Positions 9,518-18,295 of a DNA stretch of 64,000 nt are shown here, piece by piece (position 1 is the first letter of the stretch; each line of letters starts with the position of its first letter). The notes under the pieces are model-generated. The model was given only the letters and a program-made list of their open reading frames with translations. It ran no database searches and was not told the origin of the DNA. A program made the position numbers and the translations under genes. Source of the stretch: Trichococcus pasteurii (GTDB taxonomy: Bacteria > Bacillota > Bacilli > Lactobacillales > Aerococcaceae); NCBI RefSeq assembly GCF_900112935.1, contig NZ_FONM01000015.1:1-64000 (forward strand), read 5' to 3'.

Positions 9518-10378
9518 TTATTTTGCTTCGTCCCAAACCGGGAACTGCGAGCCTTTTGAAGATTCTTCGATGACTTTGGCCGTTCCTTCGGATTGATAGT
9601 AAGCTACGATCGTTTGGAAGACTTCGTTGTCGACATCTTCGGAGAGTGCCGCAATGACGTTGTAATAAGGTTTTGAGTCTTCCGTAACCGGTTCAAGGAA
9701 GACGGCATCTTCACTCGGGATGAAGCCGGCATCCACGGCCATGCCGCTGTTGATGACAGAAGCGGTCACGTCCTGCAAAGCGCGGGCAGTCTGATTGGAT
9801 TCAAGTGTCTGGAACTGCAGGTTCAATCTGTTTTCGACGACATCTTCGGTTGTCGGGACCAAACCGGCCGCAGTGTCAAGCTTGATCAGGCCAGCTGTCT
9901 GCAGCAGGATCAAAGCGCGTCCTTCGTTGGAGACATCGTTCGGGATGGCGATCGTGTCGCCATCCTTCAGTTCGTTGATGCTTGTGATTTTTTCGGAATA
10001 AAGTCCTAAGGGAGCCATTACTGTATAGCCGATGGTCGTCAATTCCGTTCCATGATCTCTGTTGTAGTTGTCCATGAAGATCTCTGTCTGGAACGAACTC
10101 AGGTCGATTTCACCTTCGGCCAAAGCATTGTTAGGAGTCGTGTAATCGGTGAATTTGACTAGTTCGACTTCGATGTTCTCTTTTTCTTTCAGCTCTTCGA
10201 TGACGTAATCCCAGGGCTCGTTGACTTCGCCGACGACGCCCAGCGTTACTTTGACGGGCTCAGTCACGTCCGCAGTGGAGGAGTCGCTGGCGGAATCGGA
10301 GGCTGCGTTGCCGCAAGCGGCAAGGAAAAGGCTGGCTGAAAGGGTCAAGGTTGCTAAAAATGTCTTATTTTTCATCAA
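9518..10378 (-). CDS. metQ: MetQ-type methionine-binding lipoprotein (third copy)
   Basis: A 286-residue substrate-binding protein of the NlpA/MetQ family. The signal peptide ends in the lipobox LFLAAC (Cys21 or so), followed by a Ser-rich linker, so it is anchored outside the membrane. The core shows GVVGEVNEPWDYV, FTDYTTPNNALAEGEIDL, IAIPNDVSNEGRAL and FIPSEDAVFLEP. It is the most diverged of the three tandem copies: it has TVMAPLGLYSE and AALSEDVDNEVF where the other two have FVSPLGIYS- and AARAEDVDNE-like motifs. It may bind a different methionine form. Confidence 0.9.
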   Translation of the reverse strand: MMKNKTFLATLTLSASLFLAACGNAASDSASDSSTADVTEPVKVTLGVVGEVNEPWDYVIEELKEKENIEVELVKFTDYTTPNNALAEGEIDLSSFQTEIFMDNYNRDHGTELTTIGYTVMAPLGLYSEKITSINELKDGDTIAIPNDVSNEGRALILLQTAGLIKLDTAAGLVPTTEDVVENRLNLQFQTLESNQTARALQDVTASVINSGMAVDAGFIPSEDAVFLEPVTEDSKPYYNVIAALSEDVDNEVFQTIVAYYQSEGTAKVIEESSKGSQFPVWDEAK

Positions 10379-10403
10379 TAAAGGGCTCCTTTGTATATAA
10401 AGA

Positions 10404-10447
10404 TAGCATCAAGAGCGGCGCGAAAGAAACGCACCGGCTTGATGCTA
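10404..10447 (-). other. Intra-operon hairpin between metQ copies
   Basis: TAGCATCAAG pairs with CTTGATGCTA, with a 24-nt loop. No T-run follows on the minus strand, so this is more likely a processing or stability element than a full terminator. Confidence 0.45.
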
Positions 10448-10493
10448 CTCGTAAATTTAGTATGGTTTCAGGCTGAAGAAGAAAGGGGTTCGC

Positions 10494-11357
10494 TTAGTCC
10501 CAAGCAGGGATATCTGTGTTAGCAGTTGTTTCTGCGATCAAAGCTTTTGTTTCTTCTGTTTGGTATGCCGCTACAACTTTTTTGTAGACTTCATTGTCAA
10601 CGTCCTCTGCACGGGCAGCTACAACGTTTTTGTAGATGTCCAAGACTTCCTGGATGTTGTCTGTATCCAGGTAAAGGGCATCTTCAGTCGGTACAAGTCC
10701 AGCATCGACGGCAAAGTTGGTGTTGATTACTGCAGCGCCTGCATCTTCAAGCGAACGCGGCAATTGAGCGGCATCCAATTCTTCGATGTTCAGGTTCTTA
10801 GGATTTTCGATGATGTCGTTTACGGTTGGTGTTGTGCCGGTTGCGTTGTCCAAAGTGATCAAATCAATGGCTTGCAACAGCAGCAAAGCGCGTCCGCCGT
10901 TGGTTACGTCATTCGGGATAGCAATCGTGTCGCCGTCTTGAATTTCGCTGTAATCTGCATATTTGTCAGAGTAGATCCCCAGTGGAGACACAAAAGTGAA
11001 TCCGATTGGTGTCAAGTCTGCGTCGTTGTTTGCGTTGTAGTTTTCCAGGAAGGCTACGTGCTGGAAGGCGTTCAAGTCGAGCTCGCCGTTATCCAACGCG
11101 ATGTTCGGTTGGTTGTAGTCAGTGAATTTGACGATTTCAAGATCGATGTTCTCGTCTTCCAGACGCTCTGCGACGGCTTCCCAGATTTCGACTGCGGATT
11201 CGCTGACCAGACCGATTTTGACTGTAGTTGGTTCTGCTGCAACTGTGCTGCTTGACTCTGAAGCGGATGAATCAGCGGTTGTTCCGCCGTTTCCGCATGC
11301 TGCCAGGAATAATGAAGCTGTAAGGACTAGGCCACCAAATAATTTACTCTTTTTCAT
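10494..11357 (-). CDS. metQ: MetQ-type methionine-binding lipoprotein (second copy)
   Basis: A 287-residue lipoprotein with lipobox SLFLAAC and the MetQ core: KIGLVSESAVEIWEAVAERL, FTDYNQPNIALDNGELDLNA, IAIPNDVTNGGRALLLLQ and LVPTEDALYLDTD. The start was moved 35 codons in from an upstream Met to the MKKSKLFGG Met, because GGAGGAAT precedes it and a normal signal peptide results. It is very similar to the first copy at 11437-12291, which suggests a tandem duplication. Confidence 0.9.
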   Translation of the reverse strand: MKKSKLFGGLVLTASLFLAACGNGGTTADSSASESSSTVAAEPTTVKIGLVSESAVEIWEAVAERLEDENIDLEIVKFTDYNQPNIALDNGELDLNAFQHVAFLENYNANNDADLTPIGFTFVSPLGIYSDKYADYSEIQDGDTIAIPNDVTNGGRALLLLQAIDLITLDNATGTTPTVNDIIENPKNLNIEELDAAQLPRSLEDAGAAVINTNFAVDAGLVPTEDALYLDTDNIQEVLDIYKNVVAARAEDVDNEVYKKVVAAYQTEETKALIAETTANTDIPAWD

Positions 11358-11436
11358 AATGTAATTCCTCCGATTGTTTTTTTTTATTTTTACATCACGT
11401 CTGCAAACGTGATTTTTGTAAACAAGTGAATGGGTC

Positions 11437-12291
11437 TTACTGTTCCCAAGCGGGTACGTCATTGCCTTCTGTTACATCGTCCAGAAGTGCTGCTGTTTCG
11501 GATGTTTGGTATTCCGCAACGACTTGCTTGTAGGTTTCGTTGTCGACATCTTCAGAACGTGCAGCTACGATGTTTTTGTAGACGTCCGCAACGCTTGCGA
11601 TGTTGTCAGTATCCAAGAAGAGCGCGTCTTCTTTAGGATTCAGGCCGGAATCGGTAGCGTAGTTTGTGTTGATGATCGCTGCGTCCACATCCGGAAGGGA
11701 ACGGGGAATTTGGGAAGCATCCAATTCTTCAAAGCTGATGTTTTTAGGATTTTCAGTGATGTCGCTGACTGTCGGTGTTGTTCCTTTCGCTTCGTCGACT
11801 TTGATCAGGCCGATTGCTTGCAACAGCAAGAGTGCGCGTCCGCCGTTGGTCACGTCGTTAGGGATGGCGATTTTCGCTCCATCAGCGATGTCAGCATAGT
11901 CCGTCACTGTTTCGGAATACAAGCCAAGTGGAGAAACATAAGTGAAACCGATCGGAGTCAGATCTGACTCGTTGTTGGCATTGAAATCTTCAAGATAAGC
12001 CACGTGCTGGAAGGCATTCAGGTCGATATCGCCATTTTCCAAGGCGACGTTAGGTTGCACGTAGTCGCTGAACTGGACGATTTCCAATTCGATACCTTTA
12101 GCTTCCAAACGGCTGGCTACATCTTCCCAGACTTCAACTTCGACTTCGCTGACTACGCCGACCTTCACTGCTTCAGCTTCTGAAGCGGCCGTGTCTGCTG
12201 CTGAGTCCGTGTTCGAGTCGCTGCTTCCGCAAGCTGCTAAAAATAGGGTAAGTGCTGCAACACCTGAGAATAATACGTTTTTCTTTTTCAT
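11437..12291 (-). CDS. metQ: MetQ-type methionine-binding lipoprotein (first copy)
   Basis: A 284-residue lipoprotein with lipobox TLFLAAC. The core is FSDYVQPNVALENGDIDLNA, FTYVSPLGLYSE, IAIPNDVTNGGRALLLLQ and GLNPKEDALFLDTD. The start chosen is MKKKNVLFSG, 20 codons in from an upstream Met, with GGAGGAAAT upstream. It delivers methionine to the MetNI transporter encoded just upstream. It is the first of three tandem copies. Confidence 0.9.
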   Translation of the reverse strand: MKKKNVLFSGVAALTLFLAACGSSDSNTDSAADTAASEAEAVKVGVVSEVEVEVWEDVASRLEAKGIELEIVQFSDYVQPNVALENGDIDLNAFQHVAYLEDFNANNESDLTPIGFTYVSPLGLYSETVTDYADIADGAKIAIPNDVTNGGRALLLLQAIGLIKVDEAKGTTPTVSDITENPKNISFEELDASQIPRSLPDVDAAIINTNYATDSGLNPKEDALFLDTDNIASVADVYKNIVAARSEDVDNETYKQVVAEYQTSETAALLDDVTEGNDVPAWEQ

Positions 12292-12322
12292 GATTGATTT
12301 CCTCCGTTTTTGTTTTTTTATA

Positions 12323-13003
12323 TTAGTGACTAACTTTTTTGACCAAAGCATTTCCGATGGCTTGGCTGATGAATACGATGATCAGGATGATGATGGTTGC
12401 GACCAAGGTCACGTCGTTCTGGAATCGGTTGTAGCCGCGGGTGATGGCCAGGTTACCCAAGCCGCCTCCGCCGATGGCTCCAGCCATTGCCGTCAAACCG
12501 ATCAGGTTGATGATCGTTACGGATGATACGCGGATGATGCCGGGCAAACCTTCCTTCAGATAGACTCGGAAGATGATTTCCCCAGGGCTGGCACCCATTG
12601 ACTGGGCTGCCTCGATGACGCCGGGATCGACTTCAACCAATGCATTTTGGATCTGACGGGCATAGAAGGGAACCGTCGCTACAACCAGCGGTACGATCGA
12701 TGCAGTCGTTCCGATCGAAGTGCCGACCACGAACCGCGTGAACGGTACGATCAGCGCCATCAGGATGATGAAGGGCAGTGAACGGAAGATATTGACGAGC
12801 TTATCCAGAACGTTGTACAGATGTTTGCTCTCAAGGATACCCCCATCTTGGGTGACAACCAGAATTACGCCTAGGATGACTCCCAGCACACCTGCGATCA
12901 GTCCGGCAACGAGCGTCATGTATAAGGTCTCCCATGTGCTCAGGAGCACTTCATCCCAGATTTCAGAGACGTTAGGGAGAAATGTTGTGATGAATGTATT
13001 CAT
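12323..13003 (-). CDS. metI: Methionine ABC transporter permease
   Basis: A 226-residue inner-membrane permease with five predicted helices. The coupling EAA loop EAAQSMGASPGEIIFRVYLKE contacts MetN. The pore regions around LRSLPFIILMALIVP and LIGLTAMAGAIGGGGLG are typical of MetI. Its ATG overlaps the metN stop by 4 bp, so translation is coupled. Confidence 0.93.
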   Translation of the reverse strand: MNTFITTFLPNVSEIWDEVLLSTWETLYMTLVAGLIAGVLGVILGVILVVTQDGGILESKHLYNVLDKLVNIFRSLPFIILMALIVPFTRFVVGTSIGTTASIVPLVVATVPFYARQIQNALVEVDPGVIEAAQSMGASPGEIIFRVYLKEGLPGIIRVSSVTIINLIGLTAMAGAIGGGGLGNLAITRGYNRFQNDVTLVATIIILIIVFISQAIGNALVKKVSH

Positions 13004-14076
13004 TCTTCAGCTCCTCCTTTATTTTTCTTTTCGGCGATGATTTCATCGGTTATGATCTCGACTGTCACGCCATTATCCTGCAGATAGCGGACGGCTTTTG
13101 CGATTGCTTCCGGTGTTCCGCTCAGGACGAGGAGCAGGGTGCCGACTGGCGTGTCCTGCAGGATCTCGACGTTTCCGAAGAGGATGTTGCCTTGGACATT
13201 GAATGTATTGGCCAGTTTTGCGATAAGCGGCTCGCCTGTGGAACCTCCTACGAATGAAAGCTTTGTCAGCACATCATGTTCGTTCAGGTTCAGGATGGTC
13301 GGGTGGGTGATGACCGTTTCGATGCCGTGCTCGACATGTGTTGCTGTATCGATGAAGTCCTTCGTCAATTGATTCTGCGGCTTCGTGAAGATGTCAAGGA
13401 TCGAGCCGTATTCGATCACGCCGCCGTTTTCCATCACAGCCACTTTGTTGCAGATTTCCTTCACGACCTGCATCTCATGGGTGATGATGACGATCGTCAG
13501 GTTCAATCTCTTGTTCAGCTCTTTCAATAAAGCCAGTATCGAAGAAGTCGTTTTTGGATCCAAAGCGCTGGTCGCTTCATCGCAAAGCAGCACTTCCGGG
13601 TCGTTCGCCAAAGCGCGGGCGATGGCCACACGCTGTTTTTGCCCTCCTGACAATTGGGAAGGGTAAGCTTTGGCTTTTTCGGACAACCCAACCAATGAAA
13701 GAAGTTCCGTTACCTTGTCGTGGATCTCCTTTTTACTTAAGGAAGAATTCTTCAAGGGAAATGCGACGTTGTCGTAAATGGTGCGGGAACGCATCAGATT
13801 GAAATGCTGGAAAATCATCCCGATTTTTTTGCGGGACTCGCGCAGGTCCTTGTCGTTCAATGCCATCATATCTTTTCCGCTCACGATGACTTTTCCTTCA
13901 GTCGGCCGCTGCAGAAGATTGATGGTCCTTACTAATGTACTTTTGCCGGCGCCGCTGTATCCGACGATGCCGTAGACGTCGCCTTTATCGACATCCAGGG
14001 AAACATGCTGCACGGCATGGATGGCCTTGTTTTTGTCTGCTTTAAAAGTCACTGAGATATCCTGTAGACTGATCAT
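13000..14076 (-). CDS. metN: Methionine ABC transporter ATP-binding protein
   Basis: A 358-residue ATPase. Walker A is GYSGAGKST, the ABC signature LSGGQKQR, Walker B VLLCDEATSALD, and the H-loop TH is in IVIITHEM. The C-terminal part (about residues 265-345) is the NIL/ACT-like domain that binds methionine and shuts transport off in MetN proteins. It is the first gene of the operon and sits behind two T-boxes. Confidence 0.95.
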   Translation of the reverse strand: MISLQDISVTFKADKNKAIHAVQHVSLDVDKGDVYGIVGYSGAGKSTLVRTINLLQRPTEGKVIVSGKDMMALNDKDLRESRKKIGMIFQHFNLMRSRTIYDNVAFPLKNSSLSKKEIHDKVTELLSLVGLSEKAKAYPSQLSGGQKQRVAIARALANDPEVLLCDEATSALDPKTTSSILALLKELNKRLNLTIVIITHEMQVVKEICNKVAVMENGGVIEYGSILDIFTKPQNQLTKDFIDTATHVEHGIETVITHPTILNLNEHDVLTKLSFVGGSTGEPLIAKLANTFNVQGNILFGNVEILQDTPVGTLLLVLSGTPEAIAKAVRYLQDNGVTVEIITDEIIAEKKNKGGAEE

Positions 14077-14095
14077 GTATCTTTCCTCCTCTAAT

Positions 14096-14390
14096 AAAAA
14101 AAAACATCCATCCTACATCAAAAAAATATGACGTTAAGGACGAATGCGGACGCTTCGTGTTACCACCTTTGTTCGAATCCCCCTCGCGGCAGGATTCCTC
14201 CATGAGTGAAGGCTTGCTTCACTCGTGCACGATAAAGGGTGCTCCCTTGAGAGACTCACTGCTTGCGCAGCTCATCCCTCCCGCTCCGAGGCCATCTTCA
14301 AAACCGTTCCGTATACCTGTTCTCATCCAACCAGGCTCGCTGTGATACGTTGCGGTTTTTACTTTCCTCTTCCTTGCGTTTACATTTTAT
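14096..14390 (-). ncRNA. Met T-box leader 2 (proximal to metN)
   Basis: On the minus strand the antiterminator motif AAAGGTGGTAACACG lies at about 14154-14170. Upstream, GAAGATGGCCTCGGAGCGG holds the probable ATG (Met) specifier. Downstream, CATTCGTCCT pairs with AGGATGGATG ahead of a run of nine T, which forms the terminator just before metN. It probably senses uncharged tRNA-Met. Confidence 0.8.
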
Positions 14391-14399
14391 CATAAAATC

Positions 14400-14711
14400 A
14401 AAAAACTCTCGCCTTATCTGCTGCATATTCTATGCGCAAGATAAGGACGAGAGGTCAAAGTTCGATCTCGTGTTACCACCTTAGTTCACGAAAGCATCGC
14501 TGCATCCGCCTTAGCCAGTGCGCCTGCAAATTGCTGCAAGTCAGACTGTGACACTGTAACGGGCGTTCCCGTCCTGTCTTAAGAAATTACTCTTCGGACA
14601 AGCCACTCTGAGACCATCTTCAACCAACACTTCCTTGCTTGCTTTCACCTGACCAAGCTCTCTAATGAAGGAGTGGAATGATTTACTCTTCTCTTCGCTG
14701 TGTTTTTGATG
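14400..14711 (-). ncRNA. Met T-box leader 1 (distal)
   Basis: On the minus strand the antiterminator motif CTAAGGTGGTAACACGAG lies at about 14467-14484. GAAGATGGTCTCAGAGTGG holds the probable ATG specifier, in the same context as T-box 2. The terminator is CTCTCGTCCTTATCT pairing with AGATAAGGCGAGAG, followed by TTTTTT (about 14402-14453). It lies directly behind the promoter, so the operon passes two Met-controlled checkpoints in series. Confidence 0.82.
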
Positions 14712-14716
14712 TGATT

Positions 14717-14745
14717 AATATACCCAATCCCGCTTTCTTTGTCAA
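14717..14745 (-). promoter_or_regulatory. Promoter of the metNIQ operon
   Basis: On the minus strand TTGACA (14740-14745) and TATATT (14717-14722) have exactly 17-bp spacing. Transcription would begin near 14711 and run through both T-boxes. Confidence 0.82.
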
Positions 14746-14838
14746 CAGATAAGATTAAAAAGAAACGCAAAATTTTCAAATTTTCTCATTTTGCGAAACG
14801 GAAAACGCTCTCACGAAACGGACGATGCCATGGTGCGC

Positions 14839-14867
14839 TTGACTTATTGCCCGAATAGTCGTATTCT
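14839..14867 (+). promoter_or_regulatory. Promoter of the aminotransferase gene
   Basis: TTGACT (14839-14844) and TATTCT (14862-14867) have 17-bp spacing. A leader of about 100 nt follows, with no clear structure seen by eye. Confidence 0.6.
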
Positions 14868-14970
14868 GATTAATATTAAAATTATGTGAGAAAAAGGATA
14901 TATTCCTATAAAAAAGCATATGCCGAGGGGATTCTGGCGGTGATGCAAACTTGGATGGAGGATGTAATAC

Positions 14971-16128
14971 ATGGCTTTGACAACGAATGAACTATTTTCC
15001 CGCATCAAACCTTCGCAGATACGCGAATTTGATGAATTATTCCGCAGCGTGGAAGACTGCATTCCGATGACGATCGGGGAACCGGATTTTGATATGCCCG
15101 AAAACGTCAAGCGAGCCGCCATCAAGGCGATCGAGGACAATGCCTCCCATTATGCCCACACTTCCGGCGAAATCGGCGTCCGTAAGGCAGTCAGCGAATT
15201 CCTGGAAAAGCAATATGATCTGCACTACGATCCCGAAACCGAAATCGTCATGACAGTGGGCGCCACTGAAGGGCTCTTTGCTGCGGCTTTCGGCTTGTTG
15301 AACCCGGGCGATCAGGTCATCATCCCGTCGCCGTACTTTCCCTTATACAGTTATGCGGTGGAACTGAACCGCGGCGAATGCATCCTCGTCGATACTTCCG
15401 ACACCGGCTTTTTGATGACACCGGAGCTGCTGCACAAGACGATGGCCGAAAACAAAAATGTCAAAGCGCTCTTTTTGAACTATCCGAGCAATCCGACAGG
15501 CGCTACTTATACAAAAAAGGAACTGACGGCTTTGGCCGATGCGATCAAGCAGTACGACATCTTTGTGCTGAGCGATGAAATCTACAGCGAAATCACCTAT
15601 GGGGAAAAGCATACGTCGATTGCGACCCTGCTGCGTGACCGCACAATCCTGTTCCAAGGGGCTTCGAAAGCTTTTGCGATGACGGGCTGGCGTGTCGGTG
15701 TGCTGGCAGCGGATGCGAAATGGATGAAGACCTTGTTCTTGGCCCATCAGCAATTGGTGACGACCGGCGTAACGGTTTCCAACCGTGCTGCCGAAGAGGC
15801 TTTCCGCAACAGCGCGCCGGACGTTGAAAAGATGCGCTCCGAATATGAAAAAAGAAGAAACATCCTCGTTCCCGCCTTGCAGGAAGCCGGCTTTGAGGTT
15901 CCCGCACTGAAAGGGGCTTTCTACGCTTTTGCGAAGATTCCGGCGAAGTTCGGTACGGACGACAAGGCCTTCTGCCGCGAAATCGGCATGAACGCCAAAG
16001 TGGGCATGCTCCCGGGCTCGATCTTCGGACCCGGCGGAGAAGGTTATGTCCGCATGAGCTACGCGCTGAGCACGGATATGGTCGCTGAGGCGGCTGAACG
16101 CCTGAAGACCTACATCGCCTCCAAATAG
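14971..16128 (+). CDS. Pyridoxal-phosphate aminotransferase (class I/II)
   Basis: A 385-residue fold-type I aminotransferase. The nucleotide-like GATEGLFAAAFGLLNPGDQV segment, the NYPSNPTG motif, the LSDEIYSE Asp that contacts PLP nitrogen, the PLP Lys in GASKAFAMTGWRVG and the carboxylate-binding Arg near YVRMSYALS are present. It most resembles the PatA/AraT-like enzymes for aromatic or branched amino acids, though methionine or aspartate use cannot be excluded. It is divergent from the T-box methionine operon, which hints at sulfur amino acid metabolism but does not prove it. Confidence 0.88.
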   Translation: MALTTNELFSRIKPSQIREFDELFRSVEDCIPMTIGEPDFDMPENVKRAAIKAIEDNASHYAHTSGEIGVRKAVSEFLEKQYDLHYDPETEIVMTVGATEGLFAAAFGLLNPGDQVIIPSPYFPLYSYAVELNRGECILVDTSDTGFLMTPELLHKTMAENKNVKALFLNYPSNPTGATYTKKELTALADAIKQYDIFVLSDEIYSEITYGEKHTSIATLLRDRTILFQGASKAFAMTGWRVGVLAADAKWMKTLFLAHQQLVTTGVTVSNRAAEEAFRNSAPDVEKMRSEYEKRRNILVPALQEAGFEVPALKGAFYAFAKIPAKFGTDDKAFCREIGMNAKVGMLPGSIFGPGGEGYVRMSYALSTDMVAEAAERLKTYIASK

Positions 16129-16200
16129 AGGTGCAATCCACAGGGATACTTGCTAAAATATAACTGAGTTGAAACCATAAATCGAAAAGAGGGAATTGAA

Positions 16201-16389
16201 ATGCCATATGTTCACATCGAATTGCTGGAAGGCAGAACCGACGAGCAGAAACAAGGGCTGATGCGCGATGTCGTGGATGCTGTCGTAAAAAATGCCAATG
16301 TATCGAAGGAAAGCGTGCACGTGATCCTGAATGAGATCTCGAAACAACATTTGACCAAAAACGGCGAATTCATAGGCGAAAAAGCTTAA
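16201..16389 (+). CDS. 4-oxalocrotonate tautomerase family protein
   Basis: A 62-residue protein that begins MPYVHIELLEGRT. After Met removal Pro1 is the catalytic base of this family. The length and the RTDEQKQGLM segment match single-domain tautomerases such as YwhB. The real substrate in such bacteria is unknown. It follows the aminotransferase by 72 bp and shares a terminator, so an operon is possible. AGAGGG precedes the ATG. Confidence 0.88.
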   Translation: MPYVHIELLEGRTDEQKQGLMRDVVDAVVKNANVSKESVHVILNEISKQHLTKNGEFIGEKA

Positions 16390-16398
16390 GGATGCCAT

Positions 16399-16446
16399 AA
16401 AATAAGCCAAGTCCGGGATGGGAAATCCGGACTTGGCTTATTTTTT
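16399..16446 (+). terminator. Terminator after the tautomerase gene
   Basis: AATAAGCCAAGTCCGG pairs with CCGGACTTGGCTTATT and runs into TTTTTT. Confidence 0.9.
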
Positions 16447-16514
16447 ATCAGATTCCATAGCAACCGTGTATTTAATGGGTATGGCCTTGCCGATAACTCA
16501 ATTCCAACAATCCA

Positions 16515-16868
16515 TTACTGGTTCCCATCGATACAAGGATTAGGAATACCGCGCTCATCAAAGTAATAAGCACCCCAATTACGCAAGCCTTCTAAAATTG
16601 GAATCAAACTTTCTCCTAATGTTGTTAAAGAATATTCCGTTTTGGGTGGGACAACAGGATAAACGACTCTTCTGATTAATCCATCAGCCTCAAGTTCTCG
16701 TAGCTGCTGTGTCAACATTTTAGGAGTGGCTTTGGGGACTGCCCTCTGCAGTTCACTAAATCTTAAAGTTTCATTCACCAAATGCCACAAGATGATAGTC
16801 TTGTATTTTCCGCCGATGAAGCTTGTTGCAGCTTCTATCGGGCAACTGAATGTTTGATTGGTCCTCAT
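16515..16868 (-). CDS. HxlR family transcriptional regulator
   Basis: A 117-residue winged-helix protein of the HxlR/YodB family. CPIEAATSFIGGKYKTIILWHL opens the domain, followed by RFSELQRAVPKATPKMLTQQLRELEADGLI. A single Cys near residue 10 sits where YodB-type proteins keep their redox-sensing Cys, so thiol-based sensing is possible. It is divergent from the phzF-ridA pair, and a palindrome lies between them. Confidence 0.88.
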   Translation of the reverse strand: MRTNQTFSCPIEAATSFIGGKYKTIILWHLVNETLRFSELQRAVPKATPKMLTQQLRELEADGLIRRVVYPVVPPKTEYSLTTLGESLIPILEGLRNWGAYYFDERGIPNPCIDGNQ

Positions 16869-16889
16869 GTTTACAGATCTCCTTAGTAT

Positions 16890-16916
16890 CTTTTTGGGTA
16901 GTATATTACCAAAAAG
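16890..16916. promoter_or_regulatory. HxlR-type operator palindrome
   Basis: The arms CTTTTTGGGTA (16890-16900) and TACCAAAAAG (16907-16916) are mirror complements apart from one base, around a GTATAT core. It lies 22 bp upstream of the hxlR start and so probably mediates autoregulation and control of phzF-ridA. Confidence 0.6.
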
Positions 16917-17017
16917 TGCATTCTTGCTTTATTGATAATCAACGCTATATTAATAATAGCAACTCTGCATGAAATTGCAATAAAACCCTTATTAATATAA
17001 GTAAAGGAGCTGGAAAA

Positions 17018-17794
17018 ATGAGATATTATGTGGTTGACGCTTTTGCGGAAAAGGTCTTTGAAGGAAATCCTGCCGGTGTCTGTATTATGGAGGAATGGTT
17101 ACCGGATGACACTATGCAAAACATCGCTAGTGAGAACAATCTTTCCGAGACAGCCTTTGCCGTAAAGGAAAAAACCGGCTATCATCTGCGCTGGTTCACG
17201 CCAGGTGGGGAAATAGATCTGTGTGGTCATGCTACTTTAGCGACAGCCTATGTCCTGATGAGATTTGTAGATACAGACCGAACTTCTATCCGCTTCAACA
17301 CGATGAGTGGGGAGCTGACCGTTAACAAAAAAGATGACTTGTATGAACTGGATTTCCCGATCATCATTCCTGAAAAATATCCTGTGTCAGAGCAGATGAT
17401 AGACGCTCTAGGTGTTGAACCAGTGGAAGTGTATAAAGGGCGTGACTTAATTTTTCTTTTAAAATCGGAAGATGCGGTTCGCAATCTCGCACCGGATTTT
17501 GAAAAAGTAAAAAAACTTCCTGGATTAGCTGTGTTTGTAACTGCAAAAGGAAAATCCTATGATTATGTGGCAAGAGCATTCTTCCCGAAATTAAATATCA
17601 ATGAAGACCCTGTTACCGGCGCGATGCAATGCAGTCTAGTTCCGTTTTGGACAGAAAGATTGGGGAAAACGGAAATGGTTGCTCGCCAGCTGTCGCAACG
17701 AGGGGGGACGGTATACTGCAAAAATAATGGTGACCGGGTAAAAATTAGCGGTCACGCAGCTTTGTATTCTATCGGGGATATTTTTATCGATTGA
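17018..17794 (+). CDS. PhzF family isomerase
   Basis: A 258-residue protein of the PhzF/DAP-epimerase fold. Family marks are the N-terminal VDAFAEKVFEGNPAGVCIM, the catalytic Glu in SENNLSETAFAV, the RWFTPGGEIDLCGHATLATAY motif, and NEDPVTGAMQ with ISGHAAL near the end. Such proteins isomerise or epimerise small metabolites; phenazine synthesis is not implied. It is shorter than many PhzF (about 285-300) but has both lobes. The base composition is more AT-rich than the neighbours, which hints at transfer of this phzF-ridA-hxlR cassette. Confidence 0.88.
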   Translation: MRYYVVDAFAEKVFEGNPAGVCIMEEWLPDDTMQNIASENNLSETAFAVKEKTGYHLRWFTPGGEIDLCGHATLATAYVLMRFVDTDRTSIRFNTMSGELTVNKKDDLYELDFPIIIPEKYPVSEQMIDALGVEPVEVYKGRDLIFLLKSEDAVRNLAPDFEKVKKLPGLAVFVTAKGKSYDYVARAFFPKLNINEDPVTGAMQCSLVPFWTERLGKTEMVARQLSQRGGTVYCKNNGDRVKISGHAALYSIGDIFID

Positions 17795-17830
17795 AACAAA
17801 TAAATACAAATGAAAAGGAGTTTTGGTATT

Positions 17831-18295
17831 ATGAAAGTTGAACAGAAAATCAATCAATTGGGTATTACATTACCAGAAAAATCTACTCCCAGTGCAATGT
17901 ACATTCCTGTAAAACAATTAGGAAATGCTTTGTTTGTATCAGGACATATTCCGATTGTTAACGGGGAACTTGTTTATACAGGGAAAGTCGGCAGTGAAAG
18001 AACATTAGAAGAAGCACAGGATGCAGCAAAAATTTGCACGATTAATATATTGGCAGCAGTCAAGGATTACCTGGGTGATTTGGACCGTGTTTTAAATGTC
18101 GTTAAACTACAAGGATTTGTAAACAGTGAAGTTGGATTTTTAGAACAATATATTGTTATTAATGCTGCATCCCAGCTGTTATTCGATGTGTTCGGAGAGG
18201 CCGGAAGACATGCACGTACAGCACTCGGTACAGCACATCTTCCACTGGATGCCACAGTTGAAATTGAAGCGATTTTTGAGATTGAGGAAGTGTAA
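17831..18295 (+). CDS. RidA/YjgF family protein
   Basis: A 154-residue Rid-family protein. The conserved LFVSGHIPIVNGELVYTGKVG and the Arg-containing GRHARTALGTAHLPLDATVEIEAI tail mark it. The Arg corresponds to the one that enables imine/enamine deaminase activity in RidA. It belongs to the longer Rid branch (about 150 residues) and not to the 125-residue RidA. The start is at ATG 17831 after AGGAG; an ATG at 17810 lacks a site. It is co-transcribed with phzF, and both may act on reactive metabolites. Confidence 0.87.
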   Translation: MKVEQKINQLGITLPEKSTPSAMYIPVKQLGNALFVSGHIPIVNGELVYTGKVGSERTLEEAQDAAKICTINILAAVKDYLGDLDRVLNVVKLQGFVNSEVGFLEQYIVINAASQLLFDVFGEAGRHARTALGTAHLPLDATVEIEAIFEIEEV

